The position numbers were made by a program, and so were the translations under genes. This document shows positions 23,992 through 32,897 of a stretch of DNA of 50,809 nucleotides, in pieces. The stretch comes from Cytophagaceae bacterium (GTDB lineage: Bacteria > Bacteroidota > Bacteroidia > Cytophagales > Spirosomataceae). The notes beneath the pieces are model-generated. The model had not been told where the DNA came from. It saw nothing but the letters and a program-made list of their open reading frames with translations, and did no database searches. Each line of letters starts with the position of its first letter. Position 1 is the stretch's first letter. The stretch is from positions 1-50,809 of the forward strand of contig JAIYBU010000054.1 of the NCBI GenBank assembly GCA_027488335.1, read 5' to 3'.

Positions 23992-24579
23992 ATGAGGATT
24001 AGCACTATTTTTGCACTTAAAAAAGTACGTGAAAAACTTTTTTCTGTTCAATTTGAAGAAGATACACCACACGCTTTTGAGCAGTTATTCGATGATTGGA
24101 ACGATATTGAGTACCTTTTCGATTTCTTCCATGAAAATATTTTAGATTTACAAAATGATTTTTGGCAGACAGTTTTTGATAGAACTATTTCGGTAGATGA
24201 AGCAATTGACGTAACACTTGACCATGCAGAAAAAATAGAGAAGCGAATTTTGGACCTTGCTAAAAGAAATACTACACAAAATGAAAATAATTTGGATAGG
24301 CTTTTCGTACATCTACTAAAAGATGGGACGTTTAATTCAAAATTTGATGCTGCCTACAAAGCATACGGAACAACAAAAAGTAGTTGGTTACGTATTTATG
24401 CCATCAAAATAGAAGATACTTATATCATAACAGGCGGTGCAATTAAACTTACAGGTAAAATGCAAGACCGCCTACACACCCAACAAGAATTAGATAAATT
24501 ACAGAATGTAGCAAGTGAATTAAAAAGAAATTATTTTACGAACAATTCAGACTTCGATTTTGTTTATCTCGAAATTTAA
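23992..24579 (+). CDS. Putative HigB/RelE-like toxin of a toxin-antitoxin-chaperone module
   Basis: This 195-residue protein has a helical N-terminal region (residues 1-90) and a C-terminal part, WLRIYAIKIEDTYIITGGAI (about 132-151) then KLTGKMQDR, in the style of RelE/HigB-superfamily toxins with a strand-turn-strand core and basic residues. It is longer than classic HigB, as are several TAC and phage-derived toxins. The main support is the operon: a Cro/C1-type antitoxin follows 5 bp later and a SecB-like chaperone overlaps that gene. It would inhibit translation, probably as an mRNA endonuclease. The toxin call depends more on context than on catalytic residues I can name. Confidence 0.6.
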   Translation: MRISTIFALKKVREKLFSVQFEEDTPHAFEQLFDDWNDIEYLFDFFHENILDLQNDFWQTVFDRTISVDEAIDVTLDHAEKIEKRILDLAKRNTTQNENNLDRLFVHLLKDGTFNSKFDAAYKAYGTTKSSWLRIYAIKIEDTYIITGGAIKLTGKMQDRLHTQQELDKLQNVASELKRNYFTNNSDFDFVYLEI

Positions 24580-24584
24580 CACAC

Positions 24585-25061
24585 ATGAACCCTCTAACAG
24601 CCTCCGAAATTTTAGACAAATTAGCTACGCAAGATACTACTTGGCAACAAAAAGCCGAAATGCGTCAAGAGAACAAAGAATGGCTCGACCGTTCGGCTAA
24701 AATTGCCATCAAAATACTTGCCACATTACGCCAAAACCGTTTGGCTGGGCAATACCCCTGTTCCCAAAAAGAATTGGCTGACCTCATGGATTGCACACCG
24801 CCACGAATCAATAGAATTGTGAAAGGTGGCGAAAACCTTACGCTTGAAACAATCGCTCAGTTGGAAAATGCACTAAAAATTCAATTGATAGACCTTAAAC
24901 AAACTTATGTAGTGAAAGCTGACACCTCATTTGATGCTATAACTTCATATATTCCGACAAATGATGGCGGTTATATAATCAATACAACCAAAAAAATAAC
25001 TGATACGAGCCAAACACACCAAGTTCAGGCAGGAAATACATCTTATGCAATGGCAGCCTAA
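24585..25061 (+). CDS. HTH (XRE/HigA-like) antitoxin with C-terminal extension
   Basis: This 158-residue protein has a helix-turn-helix of the XRE type at about residues 65-108: QKELADLMDCTPPRINRIVK, then GGENLTLETIAQLENAL. The segment after the HTH (about 115-158) contains SYIPTNDGGYIINTTKK and is unlike ordinary HigA ends. In known TAC systems the antitoxin carries a C-terminal chaperone-addiction segment that must be bound by the SecB-like partner, and this tail is in the right place for that. It would neutralise the toxin and repress the operon promoter. The stop overlaps the chaperone start (TAATG). Confidence 0.75.
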   Translation: MNPLTASEILDKLATQDTTWQQKAEMRQENKEWLDRSAKIAIKILATLRQNRLAGQYPCSQKELADLMDCTPPRINRIVKGGENLTLETIAQLENALKIQLIDLKQTYVVKADTSFDAITSYIPTNDGGYIINTTKKITDTSQTHQVQAGNTSYAMAA

Positions 25062-25498
25062 TGGAAAATACAAATGAATTAATCAGTTTTGGAATCAATC
25101 AAATTGCAACAGAGCAGTTTGCCATCATTCCCGAAACACATAAAATTGGAGAAGCCGCTCAAATTCAACACGAATTGAATTTTGGAATTGACAAGGAAAA
25201 CAAACGAATTTATGTGCGAAAATTAGCACGTTTTCAACACCCTGATAGTAGTCCTTTTTTGATAATTGCAGTTGCTTGCCACTTTTTCATTGTTTCAGAA
25301 GATTGGGCTAAACTACAAGTGCCAGATTCTGAAAGAATTGTGCTACCTAAAGATTTGGGGGTACATTTGGCGATGCTTACAGTAGGCACTTTGAGAGGTG
25401 TACTTCATGCTAAAACAGAAAATACGCCTTTTAGTCAATATATCTTTCCGCCGTTTGATGTTACATCATTACTACCAGAAATAGTATCTTTTGACTAA
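25061..25498 (+). CDS. SecB-like chaperone of the TAC module
   Basis: This 145-residue protein matches the SecB fold pattern: an N-terminal strand ISFGINQIATEQFAI, alternating strands (ELNFGIDKENKRIYVRKLAR, then SPFLIIAVACHFFIVS) and the closing helix with LTVGTLRGVLHAKT (about 107-120), then IFPPFDVTSLL, which aligns with the SecB C-terminal RG...P...L.P..F motif. Bacteroidota generally do not depend on a classical SecB, and this gene lies third in a toxin-antitoxin operon, so it is best read as a TAC chaperone (like Rv1957 of Mycobacterium tuberculosis) that folds and protects the antitoxin. A strong terminator follows. Confidence 0.78.
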   Translation: MENTNELISFGINQIATEQFAIIPETHKIGEAAQIQHELNFGIDKENKRIYVRKLARFQHPDSSPFLIIAVACHFFIVSEDWAKLQVPDSERIVLPKDLGVHLAMLTVGTLRGVLHAKTENTPFSQYIFPPFDVTSLLPEIVSFD

Positions 25499-25520
25499 CT
25501 ATTATTTCAATATTAATTAA

Positions 25521-25560
25521 AAAAAAACTCTCCACAACTTCTATTTTGGAGAGTTTTTTT
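25521..25560 (+). terminator. Rho-independent terminator of the TAC operon
   Basis: AAAAAAACTCTCCA (25521-25534) and TGGAGAGTTTTTTT (25547-25560) form a perfect 14-bp stem ending in seven T. Confidence 0.9.
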
Positions 25561-25565
25561 CTGAA

Positions 25566-26011
25566 AATAACACTGTAAACCTTATTCATCTGTCAAACGA
25601 TTGGCACTCAGTTTACCACATAAATAAAATTTACTCCTCCCTCCCTAATTCATAAATCACTGAACTGACCCACACAAAAGGCACATTACCAGCTTGCAGA
25701 AAAGCAAACTGTCAAAGAGCCTTTTCACCCATGCTCCAGCGGGAAGCGGTCATTATTACGTTTTCCCCACGCACATTTTTTCACACTGTGCATCGAAAAT
25801 TACGAGAAATAGCCTGACAACCGCAAGCCTTCACTACGTCATTTGTTTTTTTAGATTTTCACAAAACCCAACGCACCGTAAACCATCAAATGGGCTTGCA
25901 ATCGAGGGGTGACCGTCGCTACGGGCGGTTGCCCTGTCATTCTATTCTCGTGTTGGAATCGGCGATTGCTCGTGCGAGTGCTGGGCTACTTAATTTTAAT
26001 CATTTTTTACA
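25566..26011. other. Non-coding, hairpin-bearing leader region upstream of ardA
   Basis: No credible gene is present in this 450-bp stretch; the longest ORF (25694-25912) has an implausible composition. The distal 250 bp are GC-richer than the surroundings and contain short hairpins such as CCGT/ACGG around CGCT (near 25912-25923) and CTCG/CGAG (near 25968-25978). ardA genes in conjugative plasmids are often expressed early from folded single-stranded promoters, so this could be such a region. That is an inference. Confidence 0.4.
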
Positions 26012-26554
26012 ATGAAAACTTCACAAACACCTCAAATTTATGTTGGTACTTACGCTAAATACAATCAATGCTCAATCTTTGGCGAATGGATTGATTTAGA
26101 AATTTACGATACAAAAGATTCTTTCTTTGAGTATTGCAAAGAGCTGCATTGCGATGAAGACGATGCAGAGTTTATGTTTCAAGACTATGAAAATATCCCT
26201 GAAAAGTTGATTTCGGAATGCTCTGTAAGCGATAAATTATTCGATTACATTGAAGCCATAAAGGATATGGAAGACGAAACCATCGAAGCACTGGGCTTAT
26301 TTATTGGAGATAAAGACATCAATAAGGATACTGATTTTGAAGAATTGATGCAAGAGTTTAGCGACGAGTATCAAGGCTATTACGATGGCTCAGAAGGAAC
26401 AGAAGTTGAATTTGCCTATAAGTATATTGAAGAGCAAGGGATTCTAAATGAGATACCAGAACATCTACAATATTATTTCGACTATAAAGCTTATGCAAAT
26501 GACTTATTCATCAACGATTTTGTTGAGCATGGTGGTCATGTTTTCCGAAGATAG
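26012..26554 (+). CDS. ardA: ArdA antirestriction protein
   Basis: This 180-residue acidic protein is a clear ArdA homologue. It opens with QIYVGTYAKYNQCSIFGEWI (about 8-27), then EFMFQDYENIPEKLI and YDYKAYANDLFIND-like C-terminal sequence (DYKAYANDLFINDFVEHGG). The strong negative charge suits its role as a DNA mimic that occupies the DNA-binding groove of type I restriction enzymes. It would protect the incoming element after conjugation. A terminator follows at once. The element itself carries a type ISP enzyme related to type I systems, so self-inhibition must be avoided or timed. Confidence 0.93.
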   Translation: MKTSQTPQIYVGTYAKYNQCSIFGEWIDLEIYDTKDSFFEYCKELHCDEDDAEFMFQDYENIPEKLISECSVSDKLFDYIEAIKDMEDETIEALGLFIGDKDINKDTDFEELMQEFSDEYQGYYDGSEGTEVEFAYKYIEEQGILNEIPEHLQYYFDYKAYANDLFINDFVEHGGHVFRR

Positions 26555-26558
26555 AATT

Positions 26559-26577
26559 AGGGGGAAACCCCTTTTTT
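26559..26577 (+). terminator. Compact terminator after ardA
   Basis: AGGGG and CCCCT form a 5-bp stem closed by a GAAA tetraloop, followed by five T. Confidence 0.85.
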
Positions 26578-26630
26578 GTGAAATGGCTATCAAAAATTTG
26601 TTAAGATTATGTCGCACAAATAGTATCAAA

Positions 26631-26662
26631 AAAAATAGCCATACATAAGCAGGGCTATTTTT
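26631..26662. terminator. Bidirectional terminator between ardA and porV
   Basis: AAAAATAGCC (26631-26640) and GGCTATTTTT (26653-26662) form a 10-bp stem usable on both strands, placed between convergent genes. Confidence 0.8.
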
Positions 26663-26686
26663 AAAAATGAAAAACCAAATAAACTC

Positions 26687-27838
26687 TTAAAAAAGAGAAT
26701 AATTCAAAGAAATTCGGAAGGTATTCGACAAGACCTTATTTAGTTTATTTGGAATCAAATAAACTAAATCAAGTCCAAAAACCTTAAACTTTCCACCTAA
26801 ACCAAGCGTGAAGTAGTGTATATCTCCCTTTCGCTTATTCTGAGTATAATAGCCCGCACGAGCATAAAGGGACTCTCGAAACCGAAACTCTGTGCCGAAT
26901 GAAAAAGTAATTTCTCTCATGGTTTCACGCAAACCATTGGGTGCATTACCCCACGATTGAAAAATTGTGCCAATTCCTGTGATGTTTTCTTCATTTCGCC
27001 CTGTAATAATTTCATTGTTGCTATTACGAACTGATGGAGTTGGTACAAGTAGCTTATTAGCATCGACAGTAAACATCAATACATTTTGCTTTTTCCCAAA
27101 AATAAAGTTTTGAGCCGCCCCAATTTTTAGTAAAGTTGGTTGAAAAGTCCGCTTGTTATAATCGCCATAAGACACTTTACCGCCAATATTTGATAGTGAC
27201 ACACCATAATTTAACCAACGCTTTTTTGTATTTCTGCCATCGTGGTAAAAATATAAATCTCCAGCAATAGCATAGACTGGTTTTGTGGTCATGTTTTGGG
27301 TGATTGAACGAGCCGATAAGTTGGAATAAATATACTTCAAACCAACGGAAAGGCTATTGTTGTGGCGAAGTTTGAAGCTATAAAAACCATTGATTGAAAA
27401 CTCTTTTGATTGGAAGTTTTTGATAAACGCTCGGTTATCACCATAGATTGCTACATTTCCAGCATCAAAATATTTTGCACCAAGTCCAAAGGCTGCCTTT
27501 TCTTTGGCTTTAAATAGATTTAAAGCGTATAAATTCATTCCACTAATCAAATTTCTATAATATGGCGTATAATGGAGTGAAACACCTATGTTTTTCTTCT
27601 TTTTGGTGCTATCTTGATTTAGAAATACCAGTTTTGCAGGGTTCATCAATGTACTATTGGCATCGGGAGAAATAGCAATGCCTGCTTCGCCCAGTCCTGC
27701 ACTTCGGGCATCGTAAGTAAAGTTTTGAAAAGGAAAAGCACCAACCAAGATTCGGTTCTCATTGACTGGTGTGTAGGCTTGTGCCATACTTTGAAGACTT
27801 GTTAGAAATAGTAAGCCAATCATTGTTACATTTTTCAT
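26687..27838 (-). CDS. porV: PorV-like type IX secretion outer-membrane protein
   Basis: This 383-residue protein has a signal peptide ending SMAQA and many amphipathic beta strands finishing in an aromatic residue (SLNYSLF). The segment TYDARSAGLGEAGIAISPDA (about 41-60), then NPAKLVF, is the PorV/PorQ signature. PorV is the 14-strand outer-membrane barrel that receives cargo from the SprA translocon and passes it to the surface. It lies 56 bp after the giant adhesin gene on the same strand, so it is probably a dedicated shuttle for that cargo. A second PorV on a mobile element is unusual, since the chromosome should already encode one. Confidence 0.85.
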   Translation of the reverse strand: MKNVTMIGLLFLTSLQSMAQAYTPVNENRILVGAFPFQNFTYDARSAGLGEAGIAISPDANSTLMNPAKLVFLNQDSTKKKKNIGVSLHYTPYYRNLISGMNLYALNLFKAKEKAAFGLGAKYFDAGNVAIYGDNRAFIKNFQSKEFSINGFYSFKLRHNNSLSVGLKYIYSNLSARSITQNMTTKPVYAIAGDLYFYHDGRNTKKRWLNYGVSLSNIGGKVSYGDYNKRTFQPTLLKIGAAQNFIFGKKQNVLMFTVDANKLLVPTPSVRNSNNEIITGRNEENITGIGTIFQSWGNAPNGLRETMREITFSFGTEFRFRESLYARAGYYTQNKRKGDIHYFTLGLGGKFKVFGLDLVYLIPNKLNKVLSNTFRISLNYSLF

Positions 27839-27854
27839 CTGATTTTATGTTTTA

Positions 27855-27883
27855 ATTCCTTGCCAGTTTGACTGACAAGGAAT
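27855..27883 (-). repeat. Inverted repeat between adhesin and porV
   Basis: ATTCCTTGCCAG and CTGACAAGGAAT pair with one wobble around a 5-base loop. No T-run follows on the minus strand, so it may stabilise or partly attenuate the transcript between the two genes. Confidence 0.5.
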
Positions 27884-27894
27884 GAGTGAATGTT

Positions 27895-30800
27895 TTAGTT
27901 ATTTACTTTTACAATGCGTTTTTTCAAGATAACTGGTTTATTCCCATCTGTACCAACGATATACAAAATGTAGGTCTCGGATGGTAAATTAAATAAGTCG
28001 AGTACGATGCTATCTAAATAGCGTTCTTGTCCACCACCTTCATAGAGAACTTCTCCACGTTGGCTGTAAAGAATCAATTTTACCCCATCAATGCAGCCTT
28101 TCGATTTGATGTATAATTTCCCCGAAGTCGGATTTGGATAGGTTATTGCCTCGCTGATGTTATAATCTAAGACTGTGATGCTTGCTGTTGATTCATCGGA
28201 TTTTTCATTATCGGCATTGATGCAGTACAAACTATATTTTTGTGTTTCAACCTTTGTGCCTGTTACCTCAATCTTTTCACTACTTTGACCGTTTGACCAG
28301 ACAATTGTACCATTACATTGAGTAAGAGTAGATAGGATTAATTGCTTATTCAAACAAAGTGTATCGGCGATGAAGTACCCTCGAATGCTGTTAGCCGTTT
28401 CAATCTCAATCGGGCGAGGTCTTACTCGAACTTTTACTGATGACGTGTCAGAAATACACTGCCAAATGCCACAAGTAGCCGAGTAAATCGTATTTTTCTC
28501 TGGTCTTACTACAATGCTTTGCGATTCTTCTCCTGTGTTCCAACGTAAGTTTTCATTACAACCACTGGCGGTTAGTGTGGTTTTCTCACCTTCAAGGATA
28601 ATCAAATTTCCACTAATAGCTGGTTTTTGGGGAGTTTGGTAAACTTTGATAAAAATGGTGGTGGTATCAGAAACCAAGGAGTCTAACCCTACGCAGATAG
28701 CTTTGTAAATACTATCAGATTTTGGTGAAACTGTAAATGAGCGTTCTTTTAAATCTCGATTATCTAACCAAACCAATATACCGCCATCTTCACAGTTTTT
28801 TGCAGTAATGGTTGTTGAATTTCCGACACATAAAGTGTCTGAACTGGCACTCACAATAGGCATTTTGGGTCTTACATAAACCTTAAATTGACTCCATTCG
28901 CTGTAACAACCATCGACAACACATCGAGCATAGTAAGTGGCTGTTTGTAAGGGTTTTTCTTGAATTTTATTCAACGTATCCGCCAGTAAAACACTTCCCA
29001 CTTTCCACTCTGTACGCTTACAAGCATTTGCCAATAATTCAATTGATTCACCTTTGACGATAATTTCAGCTTTTTCAACACCTTTGGCTGTAATTGTTGG
29101 CGGAGCTATTGGAACTTTGACAGTAACTTTGATAGCCACCGCTTCACTCCAGCCAGTTTCAGCATCATAGCATGATACGGCATAAGTGCTTGATTCGGTC
29201 AATCTTTCTTGAAATCCTTCTGGCACTTCCACCCTATTTGGAATATCCATCCAATTTTTTGTCCAATGTACCTCCGTGCCATTCATGCAGCCACTGACCA
29301 ATTTTACATTATCGCCGTAGCAGATAGCTTGGTCTTTAGCTGTTGGTGATGGTGTTTTCATTGTAATTTCAATCTCGTTTGAGTTGGTACAACCATAGCC
29401 CCCCACACAAGTAACGGTGTATTTTGTACTTCTTCTGGGTTTTACTTCAATGGTATTTACATCATTTTCACCTGTTGACCATCTAATAGAACCATTACAG
29501 CCACCAGTACCGATTCTTACTGTTTCGCCTAAAAAATAAGTCGTTTTTTCACTGCCAATGTCAGGTTTGTTGGGCAATGAAATTGGATTTATCGTAATAT
29601 CCCCAGCACCTTCACCAACTGAAGTTGAACACATAACTCTGAAATTAGTTTTCTTCGTAATTGGGTATGAATTAGGATTCTCAATAGGTTTAGCGTCTGT
29701 AAAATCATCCTTGTGCCAAACCACCCAATAAAATGTCGTAGAACAGCCACTTTGACCAAGGGTAGCCGTAGAACCCCAACAAACATCTTTTCCATTAGCC
29801 TGAATCACGGGAGGTTTTACCTCGATTGTAATCTTACCTTTCCCACCGCAAGCATTCGGACTTAAACACTCTGCCACGTATTCTGTATATTTATTAGTAG
29901 GCCAAACGGTGATTGGATTCCCTTCCGCTTGTCCATTTTGCCAACTGACCACACCATCGCAACCAGTCGTACTTAAAATCGTTGATTCTCCTAAAATAAC
30001 TGTATTTTTTGATGCAATTATCAGAAAATCCTGTGGCTGTCTGATAGTTACTCCAATAGTTTCGGTAGCTTCGCCCGCCGATGTAACACAATGCCCCGTG
30101 AATGAAACCGCTTGAACTATTCCGTTATACATTGGAGAAATTTCATTCCTACGACCATATTCTGGGGAAGTCCAATAAATATTATTTGATGGGCAGCCAC
30201 TCATACTTAAAGTTGTTGAGCCACCTACACAAACGACATTTGGAGAAGCTTTTATTGTGATTTTTGGAGCATTTACCTCAATTCTTATTTTTCCATTTCC
30301 TCCAATACAACCACCGTTGGCGGTGCAAGTAGCTGAATACTCAGTGCTTGCTTTTGGAGTTACAGCAATACTACTGGTACTTTCACCCGTATTCCAAAAA
30401 ATAATCCCATTGCAATTTGAAATATTCAAGGTAGCTATTTCTCCTAAAATTAAAGGATTTTTAGAAGCTAAAATTGTCGGAGTAGCACCATTTGAGTTAA
30501 CGATTAATTTGACCAAAATTCTTCCATTACTCGTACAGTTATTAGTAGTATTCCTTGCTTGAACGTAGAAAAGACCATTGTTTAAGGTTTCTGAACTGGG
30601 CGTAAAATTTACACCCGTTGCTAATAGGTTTCCACCATTTGAAGCATCAAACCATTCCGCTACCTCATTATTTCCAACACTAACAGATAAAGTAGGAATA
30701 GCTTGACCTGCACAAATGGTTTTATCACCCGTACTAATAGGAACATTGACTGTTGGACAAGTACAAGAGGGTGAATTTACTGTCTGCGTGGTAACACAAC

Positions 30801-32604
30801 CAAAATTACTTGAGGCAGTCAAGATGACATTTGTACCCGTTGGAATACCTGAAACGATGCCTTCTGCGGCAGCCGCTGCTGATACTATACCAACGGAGCT
30901 TGTAACTACGCCATTACTTGTAAAAGATACGGAGTAAGTCAATAAATCTGCTGAGCATATAGCTGTTCCTACGCTTAAAGTTGGTAAGTCATTGATAGCT
31001 AAACTTATTGGTGTTCGAGTTGCACTCACACAACTATTTTGCAGATTTCGAGCTTGAACATAATATGTACCAATGGTAGTAGGCCTGTAACTTAATGTAC
31101 TACTAGCTACTAATATTAGATTGGCATCATACCAATCTGATGTTTCGTTTGTTCCAACACTCACGCTTAAACTTGGGAGTGTTTGTCCTTGACAAATACT
31201 TTTATTGCCGCCACTAACGGGTGCATTAATAACAGGGCAATTACAAGTAGGCGAATTGACAGTTTTAGTTACCACACAACCTGCACTATTGATAGCAGTC
31301 AATTGGACATCTAATCCAGCGGGAATATTGATTACTGTATTTCCCGAAACTGTGCCTGCGGAACTTGTAATTATGTCATTACTTGTAAAATTGATGGAAT
31401 AAGTCAGTAAATCTGCACTACAAGTTGTTCCGCCAATGGTAAGGGTTGGTAAGGTGTTAATGGTAACTACTCCCGAAGCTGTACTTGTTGCATCAGTACA
31501 AGGAGGTGTTGCCAATACCTTACAAGTAGCCATATATGTTCCCGCTTCATTAACAGTTGTACTCGTCCCTACAAATCCATTATTCCAAGTAATTGTTCCA
31601 TTGATGCAGCCTGTGGCAGTAAGCGTACCAATTTCACCTTGACATAAAGACAAACTATTTACTGTGATATTTGGTGCAACGGCATTGCTACAACAAGGTG
31701 TTACATTCATCACTGCACTTTGCTCTGACTGTGTTTGCCCTGCATTTTTGGCAATGACATAATAACTGCCACCTGCGGTTAAATTTAAACCCGTGAATAT
31801 TCCTTGTCCGTTAAAAGTATTCCCTACTTGTGAAATACTGGTGCTTGCTATGGGGCTTGGATTACCAAGTCTATATAATTCTAATGTACCTGATTGTTGG
31901 AAAGCAACATCAAATGTGGCACTGGTTGCATCACAATTCAAAGTACCTGATATAATTGGCGTAACGATTTTATCGTATTGCAAAGTCACTTCCACATCCA
32001 AAGCAGTATCATCGCAATAGGTACTACCATCATCTCCTTTATCGACAATAAAATAGATATAGCTACCTGCACTCACATCAATTGCTGGTACATTATAAGT
32101 GGTCGGGCTATTCGAGGTGGCAATGATGGTTCGTGGAAATATGGTCAAATTATCGGTTTTAATGGTATAACCAATATTATCACCACAGCCAAAAGTGGCT
32201 CGTTGCAGAGCATTCGTAATACTGAGTATATGCACATTGTTTGGAACAGCTAATCGCACAACAGACGGCGAATCGCCAGGGTGAAGGAAAACTCCAAACG
32301 GAGGAAAAGGTTGTGGCGTTACTTCGGCAGCATTTAATTGTTCATAGGCTAAAAATGGATAACTTTCTTGACCTAAACTAAATGTCCACCCCTTTTGAGA
32401 AACATTAATCCCAGCCCCAGTGCCATCTTCTCCATAAAAGGGAAATAATTGAAAAGTACCATTATTTATTGTACCATAACTAAACAAGCCATTGCTACTG
32501 GGATTTTGTTGCCCTACTACACTTTTTAGTTTGAAAGTTATTTGAGCCTGTGTTTGAATTACTGAAAATAAAGAAAGCAGTAAAACATATAGTCTTTTTT
32601 TCAT
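27895..32604 (-). CDS. Giant secreted adhesin-like protein with repeated Ig-like modules and a type IX sorting domain
   Basis: This 1569-residue surface protein starts at ATG 32604 with a classical signal peptide (MKKRLYVLLLSLFSVIQTQA). The in-frame upstream ATG at 32685 would mask it. After an N-terminal domain of about 230 residues come at least ten related modules of roughly 80-110 residues with the pattern Gly-x-x-x-Trp-x-x-Gly, then an I-x-V-x-P strand and T-x-Y-x-A/V-x-C, for example GSIRWSTGENDVNTIEVKP and LRWNTGEESQSIVVRPEKN. Paired Cys in each module suggest disulfides. The last 80 residues hold a type A sorting domain beginning YPNPTSGKLYI. It would be exported by the type IX system, with the adjacent PorV. 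Binding target unknown; adhesion is inferred from the architecture. Confidence 0.85.
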   Translation of the reverse strand: MKKRLYVLLLSLFSVIQTQAQITFKLKSVVGQQNPSSNGLFSYGTINNGTFQLFPFYGEDGTGAGINVSQKGWTFSLGQESYPFLAYEQLNAAEVTPQPFPPFGVFLHPGDSPSVVRLAVPNNVHILSITNALQRATFGCGDNIGYTIKTDNLTIFPRTIIATSNSPTTYNVPAIDVSAGSYIYFIVDKGDDGSTYCDDTALDVEVTLQYDKIVTPIISGTLNCDATSATFDVAFQQSGTLELYRLGNPSPIASTSISQVGNTFNGQGIFTGLNLTAGGSYYVIAKNAGQTQSEQSAVMNVTPCCSNAVAPNITVNSLSLCQGEIGTLTATGCINGTITWNNGFVGTSTTVNEAGTYMATCKVLATPPCTDATSTASGVVTINTLPTLTIGGTTCSADLLTYSINFTSNDIITSSAGTVSGNTVINIPAGLDVQLTAINSAGCVVTKTVNSPTCNCPVINAPVSGGNKSICQGQTLPSLSVSVGTNETSDWYDANLILVASSTLSYRPTTIGTYYVQARNLQNSCVSATRTPISLAINDLPTLSVGTAICSADLLTYSVSFTSNGVVTSSVGIVSAAAAAEGIVSGIPTGTNVILTASSNFGCVTTQTVNSPSCTCPTVNVPISTGDKTICAGQAIPTLSVSVGNNEVAEWFDASNGGNLLATGVNFTPSSETLNNGLFYVQARNTTNNCTSNGRILVKLIVNSNGATPTILASKNPLILGEIATLNISNCNGIIFWNTGESTSSIAVTPKASTEYSATCTANGGCIGGNGKIRIEVNAPKITIKASPNVVCVGGSTTLSMSGCPSNNIYWTSPEYGRRNEISPMYNGIVQAVSFTGHCVTSAGEATETIGVTIRQPQDFLIIASKNTVILGESTILSTTGCDGVVSWQNGQAEGNPITVWPTNKYTEYVAECLSPNACGGKGKITIEVKPPVIQANGKDVCWGSTATLGQSGCSTTFYWVVWHKDDFTDAKPIENPNSYPITKKTNFRVMCSTSVGEGAGDITINPISLPNKPDIGSEKTTYFLGETVRIGTGGCNGSIRWSTGENDVNTIEVKPRRSTKYTVTCVGGYGCTNSNEIEITMKTPSPTAKDQAICYGDNVKLVSGCMNGTEVHWTKNWMDIPNRVEVPEGFQERLTESSTYAVSCYDAETGWSEAVAIKVTVKVPIAPPTITAKGVEKAEIIVKGESIELLANACKRTEWKVGSVLLADTLNKIQEKPLQTATYYARCVVDGCYSEWSQFKVYVRPKMPIVSASSDTLCVGNSTTITAKNCEDGGILVWLDNRDLKERSFTVSPKSDSIYKAICVGLDSLVSDTTTIFIKVYQTPQKPAISGNLIILEGEKTTLTASGCNENLRWNTGEESQSIVVRPEKNTIYSATCGIWQCISDTSSVKVRVRPRPIEIETANSIRGYFIADTLCLNKQLILSTLTQCNGTIVWSNGQSSEKIEVTGTKVETQKYSLYCINADNEKSDESTASITVLDYNISEAITYPNPTSGKLYIKSKGCIDGVKLILYSQRGEVLYEGGGQERYLDSIVLDLFNLPSETYILYIVGTDGNKPVILKKRIVKVNN

Positions 32605-32897
32605 GTGATTGAAATTTGATTTGCTAATAAAAAAATATAAATCTGAAGTATTTAAGGTTTTAACTTGAATCGAAATAGGGAACATTCTGCTTTTTCATAA
32701 ATTGATTGTATTAATTAAAAAATAAGTATTTCTACATATCCGTTAGTAATAAATTTTCTTTTTTAAATATTTTTTATTTAAAATGAAAATATTAAATTGC
32801 AAATATTCCTTGACAAGTCTGCATTTGCAATATATTTATTTTCAAATATAATATTTATTTATTTTAAATGAAAATATTAAATTACTATAAAATATAT
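32605..32897 (-). promoter_or_regulatory. Adhesin control region with direct and inverted repeats
   Basis: This very AT-rich region holds an exact 16-bp direct repeat, ATGAAAATATTAAATT, at 32783-32798 and 32868-32883. Between its copies lies the inverted repeat ATTGCAAAT/ATTTGCAAT (32796-32804 and 32823-32831). On the minus strand TATATTTG (32850-32843) matches the -7 element TAnnTTTG and points to the adhesin, but no good -33 box was found. Regulation of the adhesin-porV pair by a factor binding these repeats is plausible. Confidence 0.45.

Noticed and set aside
25694..25912. ORF of 72 codons upstream of ardA
   Set aside because: Composition is atypical and the start lies in structured leader DNA; no neighbouring gene is coupled to it.
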